Of a stretch of DNA of 64,000 nt, positions 63,156 to 64,000 are shown piece after piece. This DNA comes from Sphingomonas taxi. Lineage in GTDB: Bacteria; Pseudomonadota; Alphaproteobacteria; Sphingomonadales; Sphingomonadaceae. A program made the translations under genes and the position numbers. The stretch spans positions 2,971,001 through 3,035,000 of the forward strand of contig NZ_CP009571.1 of assembly GCF_000764535.1 (NCBI RefSeq). Direction: 5' to 3'. How positions within the stretch are numbered: the stretch's first letter is position 1; each line of letters begins with the position of its first letter. The notes under the pieces are model-generated. The model did no database searches, was not told where the DNA came from, and was given only the letters and a program-made list of their open reading frames with translations.

Positions 63156-63830
63156 TCACCCCCGGTCGAGCCGCCGGCCCAAACCGACGAACAGATAGAT
63201 CAGCGGCGGCACCAGGATCGCCGAGAGCAGCACCTTGGCGATCATCTGGCCGAGCAGCAATTCGCCGATCGGGAAGACGCCGGCGAAGGCGATCGTCACG
63301 AACAGCAAGGTGTCGACGATCTGGCTGAGCACGCTGGCGATGCCGGCGCGCAGCCAGAGCAGCCCGCTCCCCTCGCGCCCTTTCAGCGCGGCGAAGATCG
63401 TCACGTTGAGCGTCTGCGAGATGCCGTAGGCGACGATGCCGCCGAGCCAGATGCGCGGCGTGCCGCCCATCATCAGCGTGAAGGCGTCGCGCCGCGCCGG
63501 GTCCATGTCCGCGGCGGCGGGCACCGACAGCACCACCACCGACAGCAGGATCGACACGATCAGCGGCGCGAAGCCGATCCGCACCAGCCGCGTCGCGGTG
63601 TCGCCGCCGTGCAGTTCGGCGATCGCGCTCGACACGACGACGAGCAGCAGGAAGGCGAAGATGCCCGCCTCCACCGCGAGCGGGCCGAGCCCGACGAGCG
63701 GCCCCAGCGCCGACAGCGGGCCGAGCGCGACCTGTTTGTTGCCGAGCACGCCGGCGATGCAGACCATGCCGCCGTAGAAGATCGAGAAAGCGAAGAGCGA
63801 GCGCGGGATAGCGCGAACCGGAGTGTCCAT
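63156..63830 (-). CDS. Queuosine-precursor transporter (YhhQ/VUT family)
   Basis: A 224-residue membrane protein with about six transmembrane helices. The start MDTPVRAIPRSLFAFSIFYG at 63830 is used; the extra frame upstream has a basic, uncharged-loop composition and is not supported. The family hallmarks include the second-helix region GPLVGLGPLAVEAGIFAFLL and the motif YGISQTLNVTIFAALKGREG then LLWLRAGIASVLSQIVDTLL. Members import queuine/preQ0-type queuosine precursors. It ends within 52 bases of the REPIN-like copy. Confidence 0.82.
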   Translation of the reverse strand: MDTPVRAIPRSLFAFSIFYGGMVCIAGVLGNKQVALGPLSALGPLVGLGPLAVEAGIFAFLLLVVVSSAIAELHGGDTATRLVRIGFAPLIVSILLSVVVLSVPAAADMDPARRDAFTLMMGGTPRIWLGGIVAYGISQTLNVTIFAALKGREGSGLLWLRAGIASVLSQIVDTLLFVTIAFAGVFPIGELLLGQMIAKVLLSAILVPPLIYLFVGLGRRLDRG

Positions 63831-63948
63831 CGCCGCGACGCTAGCGGCTTTCGCCCGGCCTGCAAACCGCGCGCGGGGCGGCCGGTGCGGATAGCCATTC
63901 CCACGCAGGCGCGCGACGGGTAACGTCGCCCGCGGAGAAGAGGATGCC

Positions 63949-64000
63949 ATGGCCGATCCGCACGACGACCAGACCGCCCGCGCACAGGATGCCGCCCCCG
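63949..64000 (+). CDS. 5' end of an unidentified gene (partial)
   Basis: The last 52 bases contain ATG 63949 after a strong Shine-Dalgarno (GGAGAAGAGG, 63934-63943) and read MADPHDDQTARAQDAAP to the edge. An overlapping ATG at 63944 in another frame is less likely because of the ribosome-site spacing. The product cannot be identified from 17 residues. Confidence 0.4.
   Translation, partial: MADPHDDQTARAQDAAP

Overview
The window is a GC-rich, gene-dense chromosomal segment from an alphaproteobacterium, most likely Sphingomonas or a close relative (Sphingomonadaceae). The evidence is class I lysyl-tRNA synthetase, sucC followed directly by etfB-etfA, a lone carotenoid hydroxylase (crtZ), an SDHAF4-like gene (DUF1674) divergent from rsmB, a GapR-type DUF2312 protein, and REP-like 'GTCACCCCGGACT' palindromes. 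Nearly every real gene carries long antisense shadow frames typical of high GC. No rRNA, tRNA, CRISPR array, prophage or intact insertion sequence was seen.

Layout. 1-8.8 kb: DinG-type helicase (cut by the left edge), glycine-zipper protein, lysS, two overlapping MFS exporters, then cysE, a class I glutamine amidotransferase-like hydrolase and a small lipoprotein. 8.9-12 kb: sucC-etfB-etfA on the minus strand. 12-16.7 kb: crtZ, a PilZ protein, prs, gltX, tonB and a small membrane protein. 16.7-19.9 kb: riboflavin operon ribD-ribE-ribBA-ribH. 20.2-22 kb: glnK-amtB behind a consensus sigma-54 promoter. 22-30.3 kb: DUF2007 protein, ccdAB-like pair, tldD, a CHCC zinc-finger protein, an ABC ATPase, nadB, a ThDP enzyme and a class A beta-lactamase-like lipoprotein. 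30.4-41 kb: polA, a polysaccharide flippase, purH, heparinase II/III, rpe, rsmB and a 53-residue SDHAF4-like gene. 41-50.8 kb: AsmA protein, HHH-domain protein, thioesterase, DedA, oligopeptidase B, DUF808, a HerA-like ATPase, DUF1003 and yebC. 51-56.5 kb: ruvC-ruvA-[hicB-hicA]-ruvB, yggT, DUF167, folD, marC. 56.5-64 kb: a surface-glycan set (multi-TM GT-C-like protein, GtrA, methyltransferase, GT2), pyk, DUF1244, gapR, a queuosine-precursor transporter and the first codons of one more gene.

The genes are mostly housekeeping: cofactor synthesis (riboflavin, NAD, folate), nitrogen sensing and uptake, purine and PRPP synthesis, recombination and envelope glycans. Many neighbours overlap by 4 bases (ATGA, GTGA, TTGA, and one apparent CTGA), which indicates translational coupling.

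The points most worth a second look are a toxin-antitoxin module inserted in the ruv operon with ruvB starting on a TTG inside hicA; an in-frame palindromic repeat inside ribD; several families of mobile-looking palindromic repeats, including a 174-bp element with perfect 34-bp terminal inverted repeats; a beta-lactamase-like protein with an enlarged omega loop; a ccdB lacking the gyrase-poisoning Trp; a short coupled upstream ORF before cysE; and a likely CTG-initiated DedA gene. I did not find a clearly new multi-gene system; the candidates are given with their uncertainty.
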